From Litoreibacter arenae DSM 19593 (GTDB lineage Bacteria > Pseudomonadota > Alphaproteobacteria > Rhodobacterales > Rhodobacteraceae), in NCBI RefSeq assembly GCF_000442275.2, contig NZ_KE557306.1, forward strand, positions 381,342-445,341: 64,000 bases of DNA. The letters run 5' to 3'. A model generated the notes under the pieces. It made no database searches, was not told the origin of the DNA, and saw only the letters and a list, made by a program, of their open reading frames with translations. How positions within the stretch are numbered: position 1 is the first letter of the stretch; every line of letters begins with the position of its first letter. A program made the position numbers and the translations under genes. Positions 37,172 to 46,791 of this stretch are shown piece after piece.

Positions 37172-38386
37172 ATGCTTCGCAGACTTCACGCAGATCAGCC
37201 TGACAGCTTCGCCTTCACCTCCGCCAATCAGGCGTGGGCAGAGGCGCAGATCACCAAATACCCCGAGGGGCGTCAGGCTTCGGCGATCATTCCGCTGCTC
37301 TGGCGCGCCCAAGAGCAGGAGGGCTGGTTGAGCCGTCCCGCCATCGAGCATGTCGCTGAAATGCTGGGCATGGCTTATATCCGGGCACTGGAGGTGGCTA
37401 CTTTCTACTTCATGTTCCAGCTGCAACCTGTTGGTTCCGTTGCGCATATCCAGATTTGTGGCACCACGTCCTGCATGATTTGCGGGGCTGAGGATTTGAT
37501 CGGCGTTTGCAAGGAAAAGATCGCGCCAAAGCCGCATCAGCTGTCCGCTGACGGCAAGTTTTCGTGGGAGGAGGTCGAGTGCCTCGGGGCCTGTGCGAAC
37601 GCGCCGATGGCGCAGATTGGCAAGGATTACTACGAAGATCTGACCGCCAAACGCATGGGCGAGATCATCGACGGGCTGGCCAATGGCCAGGTGCCGACAC
37701 CCGGCCCCCAAAATGGCCGCTACGCCGCCGAACCGCTGAAGGGGCTGACCTCGCTCACCGAATACGACAGCGGTAAGACGCAATACAACGCCTCCGTGCA
37801 ACTTGCCACCGACTTGGGCGATACGATCAAACGCATCGACGGCACCGAAGTGCCGCTGCTGACCCCATGGCAACATGGCGGCAAGGAAAAGTCCGGCAAA
37901 TCCGTGCCGTCCAAACCCAAGGAAGCCGAGCTGAAGCAGAACGCCCGCGAGGTGGACGAGACCAAGGATGAGGTAGACGCCAAGAAGGTCGCTCGACCAA
38001 AAACGGGCAAGGTTGCCCCGAAATCCGAGACAGGCGGCAAGGCGACGGACGGGGAATTCAACCCCACGCCGAAGACCGCAGCCAAGCCGGTCGCGGCAGA
38101 TGGCAAGCCCGAGATGCTGACACAGGCGCGCGACGGCGGGCCGGATGATCTCAAGATGATCAAGGGCGTGGGTCCGAAACTCGAACAGCTTTTACACAAG
38201 TTGGGCGTGTTCCATTTCGACCAGATCGCATCATGGCGCAAAAAGGAAGTCGCGTGGGTCGACGAAAACCTCGAAGGTTTCAAAGGCCGCGTATCCCGTG
38301 ACGAGTGGGTGAAGCAAGCCAAGGTGCTGGCCAAGGGTGGCACCACGGAATTTTCGGGTCGGGTCAAAAAAGGCGGCGTCTACTAG
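37172..38386 (+). CDS. nuoE: NADH-quinone oxidoreductase subunit E with C-terminal helix-hairpin-helix-type extension
   Basis: 404 residues, about twice the usual NuoE. Residues 1-190 are the 24-kDa-type subunit with the 2Fe-2S ligands C96 and C101 (CGTTSC) and C137 and C141 (CLGAC). Residues about 200-308 are a lysine-, glutamate- and proline-rich linker. Residues 309-404 form an extra domain with the hairpin signature [17 protein letters not shown], then [14 protein letters not shown] and a basic GGVY end. The same domain ends the next gene, about 81 of 96 residues identical by my alignment. The extension does not interrupt the frame and is not a known electron-transfer element. Confidence 0.93.
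   Translation: MLRRLHADQPDSFAFTSANQAWAEAQITKYPEGRQASAIIPLLWRAQEQEGWLSRPAIEHVAEMLGMAYIRALEVATFYFMFQLQPVGSVAHIQICGTTSCMICGAEDLIGVCKEKIAPKPHQLSADGKFSWEEVECLGACANAPMAQIGKDYYEDLTAKRMGEIIDGLANGQVPTPGPQNGRYAAEPLKGLTSLTEYDSGKTQYNASVQLATDLGDTIKRIDGTEVPLLTPWQHGGKEKSGKSVPSKPKEAELKQNAREVDETKDEVDAKKVARPKTGKVAPKSETGGKATDGEFNPTPKTAAKPVAADGKPEMLTQARDGGPDDLKMIKGVGPKLEQLLHKLGVFHFDQIASWRKKEVAWVDENLEGFKGRVSRDEWVKQAKVLAKGGTTEFSGRVKKGGVY
38096..38383 (+). repeat. First copy of the duplicated HhH-type domain (in nuoE)
   Basis: Codes for NuoE residues 309-404 and is repeated in diverged form at 38926-39213. The two copies differ at many synonymous positions as well as about 15 residues, so this is an old duplication held under protein-level selection, not an assembly error. 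Confidence 0.85.
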
Positions 38387-38412
38387 TCTGAAACAGACGG
38401 GGAGTACGAAGA

Positions 38413-39216
38413 ATGGGACAGAACGATACTGGCGGCATGAGTTGCAAGAGCGTCTGGTGGCTTGCCGCGCTGGTTGCAGGCGTGCTGGTCGCCGCGTTGC
38501 TCATGTGGATGCGGGACACCGGCTTTATGATGGCTCTGTTCTGGGGGCTGGTCGTTTTGATCGCGGGCGGGTTTGCGCTGACATGGGCCTTTTGTCGCTC
38601 GGTTTCGGGCATGTCCGACGCCGCGTCCGCGACGCCTGCGGCCACTGCATCACCACATCCGGAAGCAACGGCTGCCGCGCCGTTGGCCACATCCGGGCCG
38701 ATCACCGAGCCCGCACCGGTTGCCCGTGGCGCCGGGGCTGCTGCCGCGACCCTGTCCGCGACCGGCGAAGCCACGGCGAAGGCCAAGGCCGAGCCCGAGG
38801 AGGCGAAGACGCCTGCGAAGTCGGGTACCGGCAAGGTGGCGACACCGAAGGCGCCTGCGAAAAAGCCTGCCGCCAAGAAGGCGCCTGCTAAAGCTGCTCC
38901 GAAGGCGAAAGCCGCGCCTGTGTCGGCGGATGGCAAGCCGGAGCTTTTGACCGAAGCCCGCGCGGGCGGTGCCGATGATCTCAAACAGATCAAGGGCGTC
39001 GGACCCAAGCTGGAAGGCATGCTGCACAAGATGGGCGTGTTCCACTTTGATCAAATTGCCTCGTGGCGCAAAAAGGAAGTGGAGTGGGTCGACAACAATC
39101 TCGAAGGCTTCAAGGGCCGCGTCTCCCGCGACGAGTGGGTGAAGCAGGCCAAGGTGCTGGCAGAAGGCGGCCAGACGGAGTTTTCGAAGAAGGTTAGAAA
39201 GGGTGGGGTCTATTGA
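38413..39216 (+). CDS. Two-TM protein with the same C-terminal HhH-type domain as NuoE
   Basis: A 267-residue protein 26 bases after nuoE. Two transmembrane helices (about 15-33 and 38-60) lead to a long low-complexity Ala/Pro/Lys linker (about 68-170). The C-terminal domain (172-267) carries [17 protein letters not shown] and [16 protein letters not shown] and ends GGVY like NuoE. Helix-hairpin-helix domains usually bind DNA or mediate protein contacts. Here the domain hangs from the membrane on a flexible tether beside complex I, so an assembly or docking role is an attractive inference. Confidence 0.85.
   Translation: MGQNDTGGMSCKSVWWLAALVAGVLVAALLMWMRDTGFMMALFWGLVVLIAGGFALTWAFCRSVSGMSDAASATPAATASPHPEATAAAPLATSGPITEPAPVARGAGAAAATLSATGEATAKAKAEPEEAKTPAKSGTGKVATPKAPAKKPAAKKAPAKAAPKAKAAPVSADGKPELLTEARAGGADDLKQIKGVGPKLEGMLHKMGVFHFDQIASWRKKEVEWVDNNLEGFKGRVSRDEWVKQAKVLAEGGQTEFSKKVRKGGVY
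38926..39213 (+). repeat. Second copy of the duplicated HhH-type domain
   Basis: Codes for residues 172-267 of the two-TM protein; partner of 38096-38383 in nuoE. Confidence 0.85.
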
Positions 39217-39232
39217 CCTGCCCGGACGCTAA

Positions 39233-39454
39233 ATGAGCGGTGACGCGGGCGATAAGGCCCGCGCTGCCAAAGGACGCAGACTTGCGGTGGTGATCATCGT
39301 CACCGCGCTGGCCTTCATGGGGCTGGAGTTTGCAGGGGCCACGTTCGGGTGGTCCAATCGTGTGATGGGCCTGTTGGAGATCGGCATCGCCGCCATCTTC
39401 GTCTGGGTCATGATTGAAGCATACGGCCTGTGGCGTTCGCGCCAGAACAAGTAG
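39233..39454 (+). CDS. DUF5337 family small membrane protein
   Basis: A 73-residue protein with a basic N-terminus ([12 protein letters not shown]), two hydrophobic helices (about 17-37 and 43-64) and a short basic tail. Proteins of this kind (DUF5337) occur in nuo operons of Rhodobacterales, so it may be an accessory or assembly subunit of complex I; its function is unproven. The ATG is 17 bases after the previous stop. Confidence 0.75.
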   Translation: MSGDAGDKARAAKGRRLAVVIIVTALAFMGLEFAGATFGWSNRVMGLLEIGIAAIFVWVMIEAYGLWRSRQNK

Positions 39455-39495
39455 GCCCGCAGGACAACGCCCTGCAAAATGAGGAACGACGCGCA

Positions 39496-40794
39496 ATGCT
39501 GGCAGACAAGGACCGCATCTTTACCAACCTCTACGGGATGCATGACCGCTCGTTGAAGGGCGCGCAGTCCCGTGGGCATTGGGACGGCACCGCCGATATC
39601 ATCAAACGCGGCCGCGACGCCATCATCGACGAGATGAAGTCGAGCGGGCTGCGTGGCCGTGGCGGCGCGGGCTTCCCGACGGGCCTCAAATGGTCCTTCA
39701 TGCCTAAGGAAAGCGACGGTCGCCCCAGCTATCTGGTGGTCAACGCGGACGAGTCCGAGCCGGGCACCTGCAAGGACCGCGAGATCATGCGTCACGATCC
39801 GCACACCCTGATCGAGGGCTGCCTGATCGCCAGTTTCGCGATGAACGCCAACGCCTGCTACATCTATCTGCGCGGCGAATATATCCGCGAGCGCGAGGCG
39901 CTACAGCATGCCATCGACGAATGCTACGAAGCCGGCCTTATCGGCCCGAACGCGGCCAAGTCGGGCTGGGACTTCGACGTCTACCTGCACCATGGGGCAG
40001 GGGCCTATATCTGCGGCGAGGAAACCGCTCTGCTGGAAAGCCTTGAGGGCAAGAAGGGCATGCCGCGGATGAAGCCGCCATTCCCGGCAGGCGCGGGCCT
40101 CTATGGCTGCCCGACCACCGTGAACAACGTCGAATCCATCGCCGTGGTCCCGACCATACTGCGCCGCGGCGCGGACTGGTTCGCAGGCTTCGGTCGGGCC
40201 AACAACGCAGGCACCAAGCTGTTTGCGATCTCCGGCCACGTCAACAACCCCTGCGTGGTCGAAGAGGCCATGTCGATCCCGTTCAAGGAGCTGATCGACC
40301 GCCATTGCGGCGGCATTCGTGGCGGCTGGTCCAACCTCAAAGCGGTCATTCCAGGCGGCTCCTCCGTGCCCTTGCTGCCTGCCGAGATAATGGAAAAAGA
40401 GTGCATCATGGATTTCGACTGGCTGCGGGAGCAGAAGTCGGGCCTTGGCACGGCGGCGGTGATCGTGATGGACCAGAACACCGACGTGATCAAAGCGATC
40501 TGGCGGTTGTCGGCTTTCTACAAGCACGAGTCCTGCGGCCAATGCACGCCTTGCCGCGAAGGCACCGGCTGGATGATGCGCGTCATGGACCGCTTGGTGA
40601 CGGGCGACGCCGAAGTGGAGGAAATTGACATGCTGCTCGACGTGACCAAACAGGTCGAAGGTCACACAATCTGCGCCTTGGGCGACGCGGCGGCGTGGCC
40701 GATCCAAGGTCTGGTGCGCCACTTCCGTGACGAAATCGAGGACAGGATCAAACACAAGCGAACCGGCCGCGTGTCGGCGGTGGCGGCAGAATGA
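39496..40794 (+). CDS. nuoF: NADH-quinone oxidoreductase subunit F
   Basis: The 51-kDa-type subunit that binds NADH and FMN and holds cluster N3. 432 residues with the FMN loop [15 protein letters not shown], the NADH-binding [14 protein letters not shown] and the 4Fe-4S ligands of [15 protein letters not shown] plus the later Cys in [10 protein letters not shown]. The start at 39496 follows GAGGA; the frame is open to 39430 but overlaps the DUF5337 gene there. It ends overlapping a lipoprotein gene. Confidence 0.97.
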   Translation: MLADKDRIFTNLYGMHDRSLKGAQSRGHWDGTADIIKRGRDAIIDEMKSSGLRGRGGAGFPTGLKWSFMPKESDGRPSYLVVNADESEPGTCKDREIMRHDPHTLIEGCLIASFAMNANACYIYLRGEYIREREALQHAIDECYEAGLIGPNAAKSGWDFDVYLHHGAGAYICGEETALLESLEGKKGMPRMKPPFPAGAGLYGCPTTVNNVESIAVVPTILRRGADWFAGFGRANNAGTKLFAISGHVNNPCVVEEAMSIPFKELIDRHCGGIRGGWSNLKAVIPGGSSVPLLPAEIMEKECIMDFDWLREQKSGLGTAAVIVMDQNTDVIKAIWRLSAFYKHESCGQCTPCREGTGWMMRVMDRLVTGDAEVEEIDMLLDVTKQVEGHTICALGDAAAWPIQGLVRHFRDEIEDRIKHKRTGRVSAVAAE

Positions 40795-41135
40795 TGCGTG
40801 CTCTGGTCCTCATCCCCGCGGTGGCTGTGCTGGCAGCTTGCGTTCCTCCGGGTCCGGTCTCCGAGAAGCCCAAAGGCCCGCCGCTTGAGATCGTCGAGGC
40901 GGCGCGTGCGGCCGATACCACCCGCGTGGTGCTGCGCTACAAGGATGGTGCGGCGATCCCTGCATCTGACGAAAACCGTGCGGTGCTCCGCGCGATGGAA
41001 ATTGCCTGCCAAGACGGCGAGAACCCCATCGCCGACACCCGCACCCGTGAAAACGGGTTGCTGACGGTCCGCGTGTTCTGCGTCGGCGTGCTGCAAAGCG
41101 ATCAGGTCATTGACGGGACGAGGCTGAAGACATGA
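40791..41135 (+). CDS. Small lipoprotein embedded after nuoF (first of a pair)
   Basis: 114 residues with a lipoprotein signal ([17 protein letters not shown], lipobox LAAC). The mature protein has a proline-rich start, a beta-rich core with [11 protein letters not shown] and [10 protein letters not shown] providing two cysteines that could form a disulfide, and no family I know. The ATG overlaps the nuoF stop and its stop overlaps the next lipoprotein (ATGA both times), showing tight coupling with complex I translation. Confidence 0.75.
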   Translation: MMRALVLIPAVAVLAACVPPGPVSEKPKGPPLEIVEAARAADTTRVVLRYKDGAAIPASDENRAVLRAMEIACQDGENPIADTRTRENGLLTVRVFCVGVLQSDQVIDGTRLKT

Positions 41136-41473
41136 TCCGCCTGCTGCTTGTCACATCACTGGTGCTTGGCACTGCCTCTTGCGGGCTGCTGAGCCGCGAC
41201 AAGTCGCGCGCCGCGGTCAGCGAGCGGGCCTTGCCCTACAAGGCCAAGCTGTCGGCTGGTGAGGACAAACGCAATATCGCGATCTCCGTGGTTAACAAAG
41301 GGGCAGGCCTTGAGGCCGTGCGCGAAAGCGTGCGCTTCGAGGCCACGAAGTACTGCCTGCTGAACTATGGCGGCTCGGACACGGAATGGCAGATCAGCCC
41401 TGTCAGCAACGACTGGGCCTTCACGCAAGACGGTGAAAAATTGGTGTTCAACGCGCGATGCGTCGCGCGTTAG
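41132..41473 (+). CDS. Small lipoprotein embedded after nuoF (second of a pair)
   Basis: 113 residues with signal [17 protein letters not shown] (lipobox TASC). The mature part reads as a small beta-rich domain with two cysteines, one in EATKYCLLNYGG and one in VFNARCVAR at the end, and two tryptophans between. The lipoprotein after nuoG has a comparable layout (a Cys in a YGKC..Y segment, a tryptophan, a Cys near the C-terminus), suggesting the two are distant paralogues. Confidence 0.72.
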   Translation: MIRLLLVTSLVLGTASCGLLSRDKSRAAVSERALPYKAKLSAGEDKRNIAISVVNKGAGLEAVRESVRFEATKYCLLNYGGSDTEWQISPVSNDWAFTQDGEKLVFNARCVAR

Positions 41474-41486
41474 GATAGGATCGGGA

Positions 41487-41582
41487 ATGTCGAGCGTAGC
41501 GAAATACAGACCCCTTGCCGCAGCCGCCTCTTTGGTGGCTGCCCCGTGCGCGACCTCCGGTGGCAAGGCGGTGAGGGCATGA
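41487..41582 (+). CDS. Possible 31-residue micro-ORF coupled to the DUF3291 gene
   Basis: ATG at 41487 runs to a TGA whose last codon overlaps the ATG of the DUF3291 gene (ATGA). The peptide has a hydrophobic alanine-rich centre (LAAAASLVAAPC) like a degenerate export signal. GGGA precedes the ATG closely. It may be a leader used for translational coupling, or chance. Confidence 0.3.
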   Translation: MSSVAKYRPLAAAASLVAAPCATSGGKAVRA

Positions 41583-42064
41583 AGGGCCACCATCTTGCAG
41601 AGCTGAACGTAGGCCGCCTGCTTGCTCCCGTGGGTGATCCTCGCGTGGCCGAGTTCATCGACAATATCGAGCGGATCAACTCTATGGGCAAACGCATGCC
41701 GGGGTTCGTGTGGATGCTGGAAGGCTCCGGTGCGCCAGGCGCGACAGAACATTCGATCGACGGCGATGCGCTCTACGTGCCGAACCTGACCGTTTGGGAA
41801 AGCGCCGAGGCGTTGCAAACCTTCGTCTGGGGCACGGTACACAAGAAATTCTACGAAAAGCGCCAAGAGTGGTTCGAGGTGCTGGGCAAAATGCACTTCG
41901 TCATGTGGTGGGTGCCGGTTGGGCATGAACCAACACTCGCCGAGGCGCTGGAGAGACTTGAGATGCTGCGGGAGCAGGGCGACAGCCCCGACGCCTTCGG
42001 CTGGGACTATTTGAAAGACGCGACCATGTGGAAGACACATGGCTGCCAAGTGGCTGCGGAGTAA
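41579..42064 (+). CDS. DUF3291 domain protein embedded before nuoG
   Basis: A 161-residue soluble protein with the DUF3291 pattern: HHLAELNVGRLLAPVGDPRV at the start, FVWMLEG near residue 42, LTVWESAEALQTFVWGTVH and FVMWWVPVGHEPTLAEALERL. This is an alpha-beta barrel family related to antibiotic-monooxygenase-like folds, but its function is unknown. The start at 41579 overlaps a tiny upstream ORF; the longer frame from 41546 adds 11 residues. It ends 3 bases before nuoG, so it is in the complex I operon, though no link to complex I is known. Confidence 0.8.
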   Translation: MKGHHLAELNVGRLLAPVGDPRVAEFIDNIERINSMGKRMPGFVWMLEGSGAPGATEHSIDGDALYVPNLTVWESAEALQTFVWGTVHKKFYEKRQEWFEVLGKMHFVMWWVPVGHEPTLAEALERLEMLREQGDSPDAFGWDYLKDATMWKTHGCQVAAE

Positions 42065-42067
42065 CGC

Positions 42068-44083
42068 ATGAGCGACCTAAAGAAAGTAATCATCGACGGC
42101 AAAGAGGTCGAGTGTGACGGGGCGATGACCCTCATTCAGGCTTGCGAGCAAGCTGGCGTCGAGGTGCCGCGTTTTTGCTATCACGAGCGCCTGACCATTG
42201 CTGGCAACTGCCGCATGTGTCTGGTCGAAGTGGTCGGCGGCCCGCCCAAGCCCGCCGCGTCTTGTGCGATGCAGGTGCGTGACTTGCGCCCCGGTCCCGA
42301 AGGCCAGCCGCCCGTGGTTAAAACCAACTCGCCCATGGTGAAGAAGGCCCGCGAAGGGGTGATGGAGTTCCTGCTCATCAACCACCCGCTGGATTGCCCG
42401 ATTTGTGACCAAGGCGGCGAATGCGACCTGCAAGACCAAGCGATGGCTTACGGCGTTGACTTCTCCCGCTACCGCGAGCCGAAGCGCGCGACGGACGATC
42501 TGGACCTCGGCCCGCTGGTCGAGACCCACATGACGCGCTGCATTTCCTGCACCCGCTGCGTGCGCTTCACCACGGAAGTCGCGGGTATTCACACGATGGG
42601 CCAGACCGGTCGCGGCGAGGATGCCGAGATTACGTCCTATCTGGGCGAGACGCTGAATTCCAACCTGCAAGGCAACATCATTGACTTGTGCCCCGTTGGC
42701 GCTTTGGTCTCGAAGCCTTATGCCTTTACGGCGCGGCCTTGGGAGTTGACCAAAACCGAGTCCATCGACGTGATGGACGCCCTTGGGTCCAGCATTCGCG
42801 TGGACACCAAAGGTCGTGAAGTCATGCGTTTCCTGCCGCGTAACCATGACGGGGTGAACGAGGAATGGATTTCCGACAAGACCCGCTTCGTGTGGGACGG
42901 CTTGCGCCGCCAACGTCTGGACACGCCCTACATCCGTGAAAACGGCAAGCTGCGCAGAGCGGGCTGGGATGAAGCCCTGAAAGCCGCAAGCGCCGCGATG
43001 AAGGGCAAGAAGCTGGCTGGTCTGGTCGGCGATCTGGCCCCAGTGGAAGCCGCGTTTGCTTTGAAACAGCTGATCGAAGGCCAAGGCGGCGTTGTGGAAT
43101 GCCGCACCGACGGGGCGAAACTGCCAGCGGGCAACCGCTCCGGCTATGTTGGTACCGCGCGTATCGAAGACCTCGACACTGCCAAGCATATCCAGCTGAT
43201 TGGCACCAACCCCGCTGTTGAAGCGCCCGTGTTGAACGCGCGTATCCGCAAGGCGTGGACCCATGGCGCGAATGTGGGGCTGGTCGGTCAAGCTGTTGAT
43301 CTAACCTATGAATACGCGCATATCGGCACCGACCGCGCGGCGCTGGAAGGCCTGTTGGAGCACAAATTCGACAAAGTTCTCGACGAGCCGTCCGTCGTCA
43401 TCATCGGCATGGGCGCCTTGGGCGAGGCCGATGGCGCCGCCGTTCTGGCCGCTGCGATGGAACTGGCCGAGAAGACGAACTCCAAATTCATGGTGTTGCA
43501 CACCGCTGCGGGCCGCGTTGGCGCAATGGATGTGAGCGCGGTGAACGACGCCGGTATGGACGGAATCAAGGATGCGGAGGTGATCTACAACCTCGGCGCC
43601 GACGAGATCGACATCGAGGCGGGGCCTTTCGTGATCTACCAAGGCTCCCACGGGGATCGCGGCGCGCATCGGGCCGACATCATCCTGCCGGGGGCGGCCT
43701 ACACCGAGGAACAGGCGCTGTTCGTGAACACCGAAGGCCGGCCGCAATTGGCGCTGCGGGCGAATTTCGCGCCGGGCGAGGCCAAGGACAACTGGGCGAT
43801 CCTGCGGGCGCTGTCGGCCGAACTTGGCGCAACGTTGCCTTATGACAGCTTGGCGCAACTGCGTCAGGCTTTGGTCGCGGAGGTGCCACATCTGGCGGGT
43901 GTCGACGAGGTACCCGAGAACGACTGGTCACCCGAGGCACGCGGCAAGCTTGGCAAGGCCGACTTCCGCCTAGCGATTAGCGATTTCTACCTGACCAACC
44001 CGATCGCCCGCGCGTCCGAGCTGATGGCAGAGCTGTCGGCCAACGCCAAGGCACGGGCCAACCAACCGATGGCTGCGGAGTAG
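42068..44083 (+). CDS. nuoG: NADH-quinone oxidoreductase subunit G
   Basis: The 75-kDa-type subunit, 671 residues, carrying a 2Fe-2S cluster ([14 protein letters not shown] and CRMCLVEV) and two 4Fe-4S clusters ([16 protein letters not shown] and [11 protein letters not shown], plus [11 protein letters not shown]). The C-terminal two thirds are a molybdopterin-oxidoreductase-like domain without cofactor, as is normal for this subunit. It lies 3 bases after DUF3291. Confidence 0.97.
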   Translation: MSDLKKVIIDGKEVECDGAMTLIQACEQAGVEVPRFCYHERLTIAGNCRMCLVEVVGGPPKPAASCAMQVRDLRPGPEGQPPVVKTNSPMVKKAREGVMEFLLINHPLDCPICDQGGECDLQDQAMAYGVDFSRYREPKRATDDLDLGPLVETHMTRCISCTRCVRFTTEVAGIHTMGQTGRGEDAEITSYLGETLNSNLQGNIIDLCPVGALVSKPYAFTARPWELTKTESIDVMDALGSSIRVDTKGREVMRFLPRNHDGVNEEWISDKTRFVWDGLRRQRLDTPYIRENGKLRRAGWDEALKAASAAMKGKKLAGLVGDLAPVEAAFALKQLIEGQGGVVECRTDGAKLPAGNRSGYVGTARIEDLDTAKHIQLIGTNPAVEAPVLNARIRKAWTHGANVGLVGQAVDLTYEYAHIGTDRAALEGLLEHKFDKVLDEPSVVIIGMGALGEADGAAVLAAAMELAEKTNSKFMVLHTAAGRVGAMDVSAVNDAGMDGIKDAEVIYNLGADEIDIEAGPFVIYQGSHGDRGAHRADIILPGAAYTEEQALFVNTEGRPQLALRANFAPGEAKDNWAILRALSAELGATLPYDSLAQLRQALVAEVPHLAGVDEVPENDWSPEARGKLGKADFRLAISDFYLTNPIARASELMAELSANAKARANQPMAAE

Positions 44084-44089
44084 TATGAC

Positions 44090-44479
44090 ATGCGTACGCG
44101 CATATCCCTTCTGGGGGCGGCCATGCTAGTGGCCTGCACCCCGACCGAGGAGCCGACGCAGGAGGTTTTTGCGCCGGAATACCTCGGGATCGAGACCAGA
44201 CGGCTTGACGATGACCTCGTCAGCTTTCTGGTGCGGATGAAGGGCGCGCGGACCAACGAGGATGTGGCCGAGTATGGCAAATGCGCGGCGGCGCAGTATG
44301 CGCTGATCCGCGGCTTCGGATTTGCGCGACACGTGCGCACAAACGTACAGGAAGAGGGTGGCCTTTGGGCCGGAGATGCGGTTTACACCATCTCGGCTGC
44401 GCTACCCGACGGATTGCAAACAATCGACGCCGAAGTGGTGGTGTCCGAGTGTGCCGAAAACGGCATACCAACGGTGTGA
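44090..44479 (+). CDS. Small lipoprotein embedded between nuoG and nuoH
   Basis: 129 residues with signal [16 protein letters not shown] (lipobox LVAC, Cys16). The mature part has a Cys in [12 protein letters not shown], a central [17 protein letters not shown] beta-like stretch and a Cys near the end (VSECAENG), similar in layout to the lipoprotein at 41132. It begins 6 bases after nuoG and precedes nuoH by 22 bases. Function unknown; location argues for a periplasmic partner of complex I. Confidence 0.72.
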   Translation: MRTRISLLGAAMLVACTPTEEPTQEVFAPEYLGIETRRLDDDLVSFLVRMKGARTNEDVAEYGKCAAAQYALIRGFGFARHVRTNVQEEGGLWAGDAVYTISAALPDGLQTIDAEVVVSECAENGIPTV

Positions 44480-44501
44480 AACAAGAAGGCAGACTGACGA
44501 C

Positions 44502-45542
44502 ATGATGGAGTTTTTCACTCAGACCGGGTTGGGCATTTCCCTTGTGATCTTGGGCCAGTGCCTGCTGCTGACTGTGCTGCTGCTGATCAGCCTTGCGTTC
44601 CTGCTCTATGCGGACCGCAAGATCTGGGCCGCCGTCCAGTTGCGCCGCGGTCCCAACGTGGTGGGCGTGTTCGGCCTACTGCAAAGTTTCGCGGACTTTC
44701 TGAAATACGCGGTCAAGGAGATCGTCATTCCCGCAGGTGCGGACAAAACCGTCTACCTGCTGGCTCCGATGCTGTCCTTCGTGTTGCCCCTGATTGCCTG
44801 GGTCGTCATTCCGTTCAACGACGGCTGGGCCATCGCCGATCTGAACGTGGCCGTGCTGTTCATCTTCGCTGTTTCTTCGCTTGAAGTTTACGGTGTGATC
44901 ATGGGCGGTTGGGCGTCGAACTCCAAATACCCGTTCCTCGGCTCGCTGCGTTCTGCCGCACAGATGATTTCCTACGAGGTCTCCATCGGCCTCATCATCA
45001 TTGGCGTGATCATTTCGGCGGGCTCGCTGAACCTCAGCGAGATCGTGCGCACGCAGGACGGTGATCTGGGGCTGCTCAACTGGTACTGGCTGCCACACCT
45101 GCCCATGGTGTTCCTGTTCTTCATTTCGGCGCTGGCCGAGACCAACCGCCCGCCTTTCGACCTTCCCGAGGCCGAGTCGGAACTGGTGGCAGGCTATCAG
45201 GTCGAGTACTCCTCGACCCCGTTCCTGTTGTTCATGATCGGCGAATACGTGACTATCGTGCTGATGACCGCGCTGATCACGGTGCTGTTCTTCGGCGGCT
45301 GGCTATCGCCCATTCCGGGCCTTCCCGACGGGGCGCTGTGGATGATCAGCAAGATGCTGGTGATCTTCTTCCTGATCTCGATGGTGAAGGCCATCGTGCC
45401 GCGCTACCGCTATGACCAGCTGATGCGCATCGGCTGGAAGGTGTTCCTGCCGCTGTCGCTGGCATGGGTCGTTATTGTCGCCTTCTTCGCGCAATATGGG
45501 GCCTTCGGCGGGGCTTATGCCCGCTGGGCCGTGGGGGGCTAA
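44502..45542 (+). CDS. nuoH: NADH-quinone oxidoreductase subunit H
   Basis: The ND1-type membrane subunit at the junction with the peripheral arm, 346 residues and about eight to nine helices. Conserved cytosolic loops are [20 protein letters not shown], then [19 protein letters not shown] and [19 protein letters not shown]. The ATG at 44502 gives the normal start; the open frame from 44322 overlaps the lipoprotein gene. The first base of the methyltransferase-like gene follows after 6 bases. Confidence 0.97.
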   Translation: MMEFFTQTGLGISLVILGQCLLLTVLLLISLAFLLYADRKIWAAVQLRRGPNVVGVFGLLQSFADFLKYAVKEIVIPAGADKTVYLLAPMLSFVLPLIAWVVIPFNDGWAIADLNVAVLFIFAVSSLEVYGVIMGGWASNSKYPFLGSLRSAAQMISYEVSIGLIIIGVIISAGSLNLSEIVRTQDGDLGLLNWYWLPHLPMVFLFFISALAETNRPPFDLPEAESELVAGYQVEYSSTPFLLFMIGEYVTIVLMTALITVLFFGGWLSPIPGLPDGALWMISKMLVIFFLISMVKAIVPRYRYDQLMRIGWKVFLPLSLAWVVIVAFFAQYGAFGGAYARWAVGG

Positions 45543-45548
45543 TTAACC

Positions 45549-46274
45549 ATGGGCGTCGACTGCACTCTGTTTCAGCAATTGGTGGACCTCTCCACCCGCT
45601 TCCGGCCCTCGGGCCGGTCGTTGATGCTGGGCCGTCAGGCGTTCAAGATCGAGCCGCCCTTTGCGAAGTCCTACGAGAAGGCGCTGCGTCGCGCGGGCAT
45701 TGAGGAAAAGCGGTTCCATTTCCTACAGGAAGACGGCTACGCCGAGACCCTGTTCCGCAACCTCGGGTTGGGCGAGATGGAGACGATGGACTACGCGCCT
45801 TATGAGGGGCCGGTGATCCAGCAGGATCTGAACGAGCCGGTGCCGGCAAAGCTGCATGGCAAGTTCGACTTCATCTTCGACGGCGGCACAATCGAGCATG
45901 TGTTCAACGTCCCCCAGGCGCTGGAGAACGTGTTCAGGATGCTCAAGCCCGGCGGGCGTTTTGTCTCTGCCAACGGCATGAACGGCTGGGTCGGCCATGG
46001 CATGTACCAGTTCTCGCCGGAACTGGTCTGGACCTTTTGGAAGCGCAAATGCCAGTGCCTCGTGCATATCTGCACGGGCATCCACAAGATACCGGGGACG
46101 GCCAAGCCGCTGAACTTCCCCGACGCCGCCGAGACGGGGCGCAGGCTGCGCCTCAAGGGCATGATCCCCGAGGGGCGCGTGTATCTGTATTACGAAATCG
46201 AGAAGACCTCTGAGGAGATACGGGCCGGATCGGCCTTGCAGAGCGACTACCAAGTTAAATGGGCTGACGCATGA
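45549..46274 (+). CDS. Class I SAM methyltransferase-like protein embedded between nuoH and nuoI
   Basis: 241 residues. The part from about residue 92 looks like a methyltransferase core: [38 protein letters not shown] and [15 protein letters not shown], matching motifs II to IV of class I enzymes. The usual GxGxG SAM loop is not obvious; the equivalent region reads [13 protein letters not shown]. It may be catalytically altered. In mitochondria, methyltransferase-fold proteins (NDUFAF5, NDUFAF7) modify and assemble complex I, so an assembly role here is a reasoned guess from context. Confidence 0.72.
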   Translation: MGVDCTLFQQLVDLSTRFRPSGRSLMLGRQAFKIEPPFAKSYEKALRRAGIEEKRFHFLQEDGYAETLFRNLGLGEMETMDYAPYEGPVIQQDLNEPVPAKLHGKFDFIFDGGTIEHVFNVPQALENVFRMLKPGGRFVSANGMNGWVGHGMYQFSPELVWTFWKRKCQCLVHICTGIHKIPGTAKPLNFPDAAETGRRLRLKGMIPEGRVYLYYEIEKTSEEIRAGSALQSDYQVKWADA

Positions 46275-46299
46275 TGCGGCGCCTTACGGGAGATATGAA

Positions 46300-46791
46300 A
46301 TGAGCGTGAGCTTCGGCCGTCGTGCCAAATACTTCCTGCTGCTGGACATGTTCAAAGGCATGCAGTTGGGCATGAAGTACTTCTTTGCCCCCAAGGCCAC
46401 CGTGAATTACCCGCACGAAAAGGGGCCTTTGTCGCCGCGTTTCCGCGGGGAACACGCCTTGCGCCGCTATACCAACGGCGAGGAGCGTTGCATCGCGTGC
46501 AAGCTATGCGAAGCCATCTGCCCCGCGCAGGCCATCACCATCGACGCGGAACCCCGCGACGACGGCTCGCGCCGCACCACCCGCTACGACATCGACATGA
46601 CCAAGTGCATCTATTGCGGCTTCTGTCAGGAAGCCTGCCCGGTGGATGCCATCGTCGAGGGGCCGAATTTCGAGTTCGCCACCGAGACCCGCGAGGAGCT
46701 TTTCTACGACAAGGAGAAGCTGCTTGCGAACGGTGACCGCTGGGAAGCCGCGATTGCTCACAACTTGGAAATGGATGCGCCTTACAGATGA
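46300..46791 (+). CDS. nuoI: NADH-quinone oxidoreductase subunit I
   Basis: The ferredoxin-like subunit that carries clusters N6a and N6b, 163 residues. Two 4Fe-4S motifs are intact: [16 protein letters not shown] and [16 protein letters not shown]. The N-terminus has the amphipathic anchor helix usual in alphaproteobacteria. Its stop overlaps the next ORF (ATGA). Confidence 0.97.
   Translation: MSVSFGRRAKYFLLLDMFKGMQLGMKYFFAPKATVNYPHEKGPLSPRFRGEHALRRYTNGEERCIACKLCEAICPAQAITIDAEPRDDGSRRTTRYDIDMTKCIYCGFCQEACPVDAIVEGPNFEFATETREELFYDKEKLLANGDRWEAAIAHNLEMDAPYR

Noticed and set aside
38096-39213. Possible assembly duplication of the NuoE tail
   Set aside because: The two copies differ at many silent and about 15 amino acid positions and sit in different protein contexts, so they are real diverged copies.
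42077-43291. 404-codon minus-strand frame opposite nuoG
   Set aside because: Shadow of nuoG with no domain.
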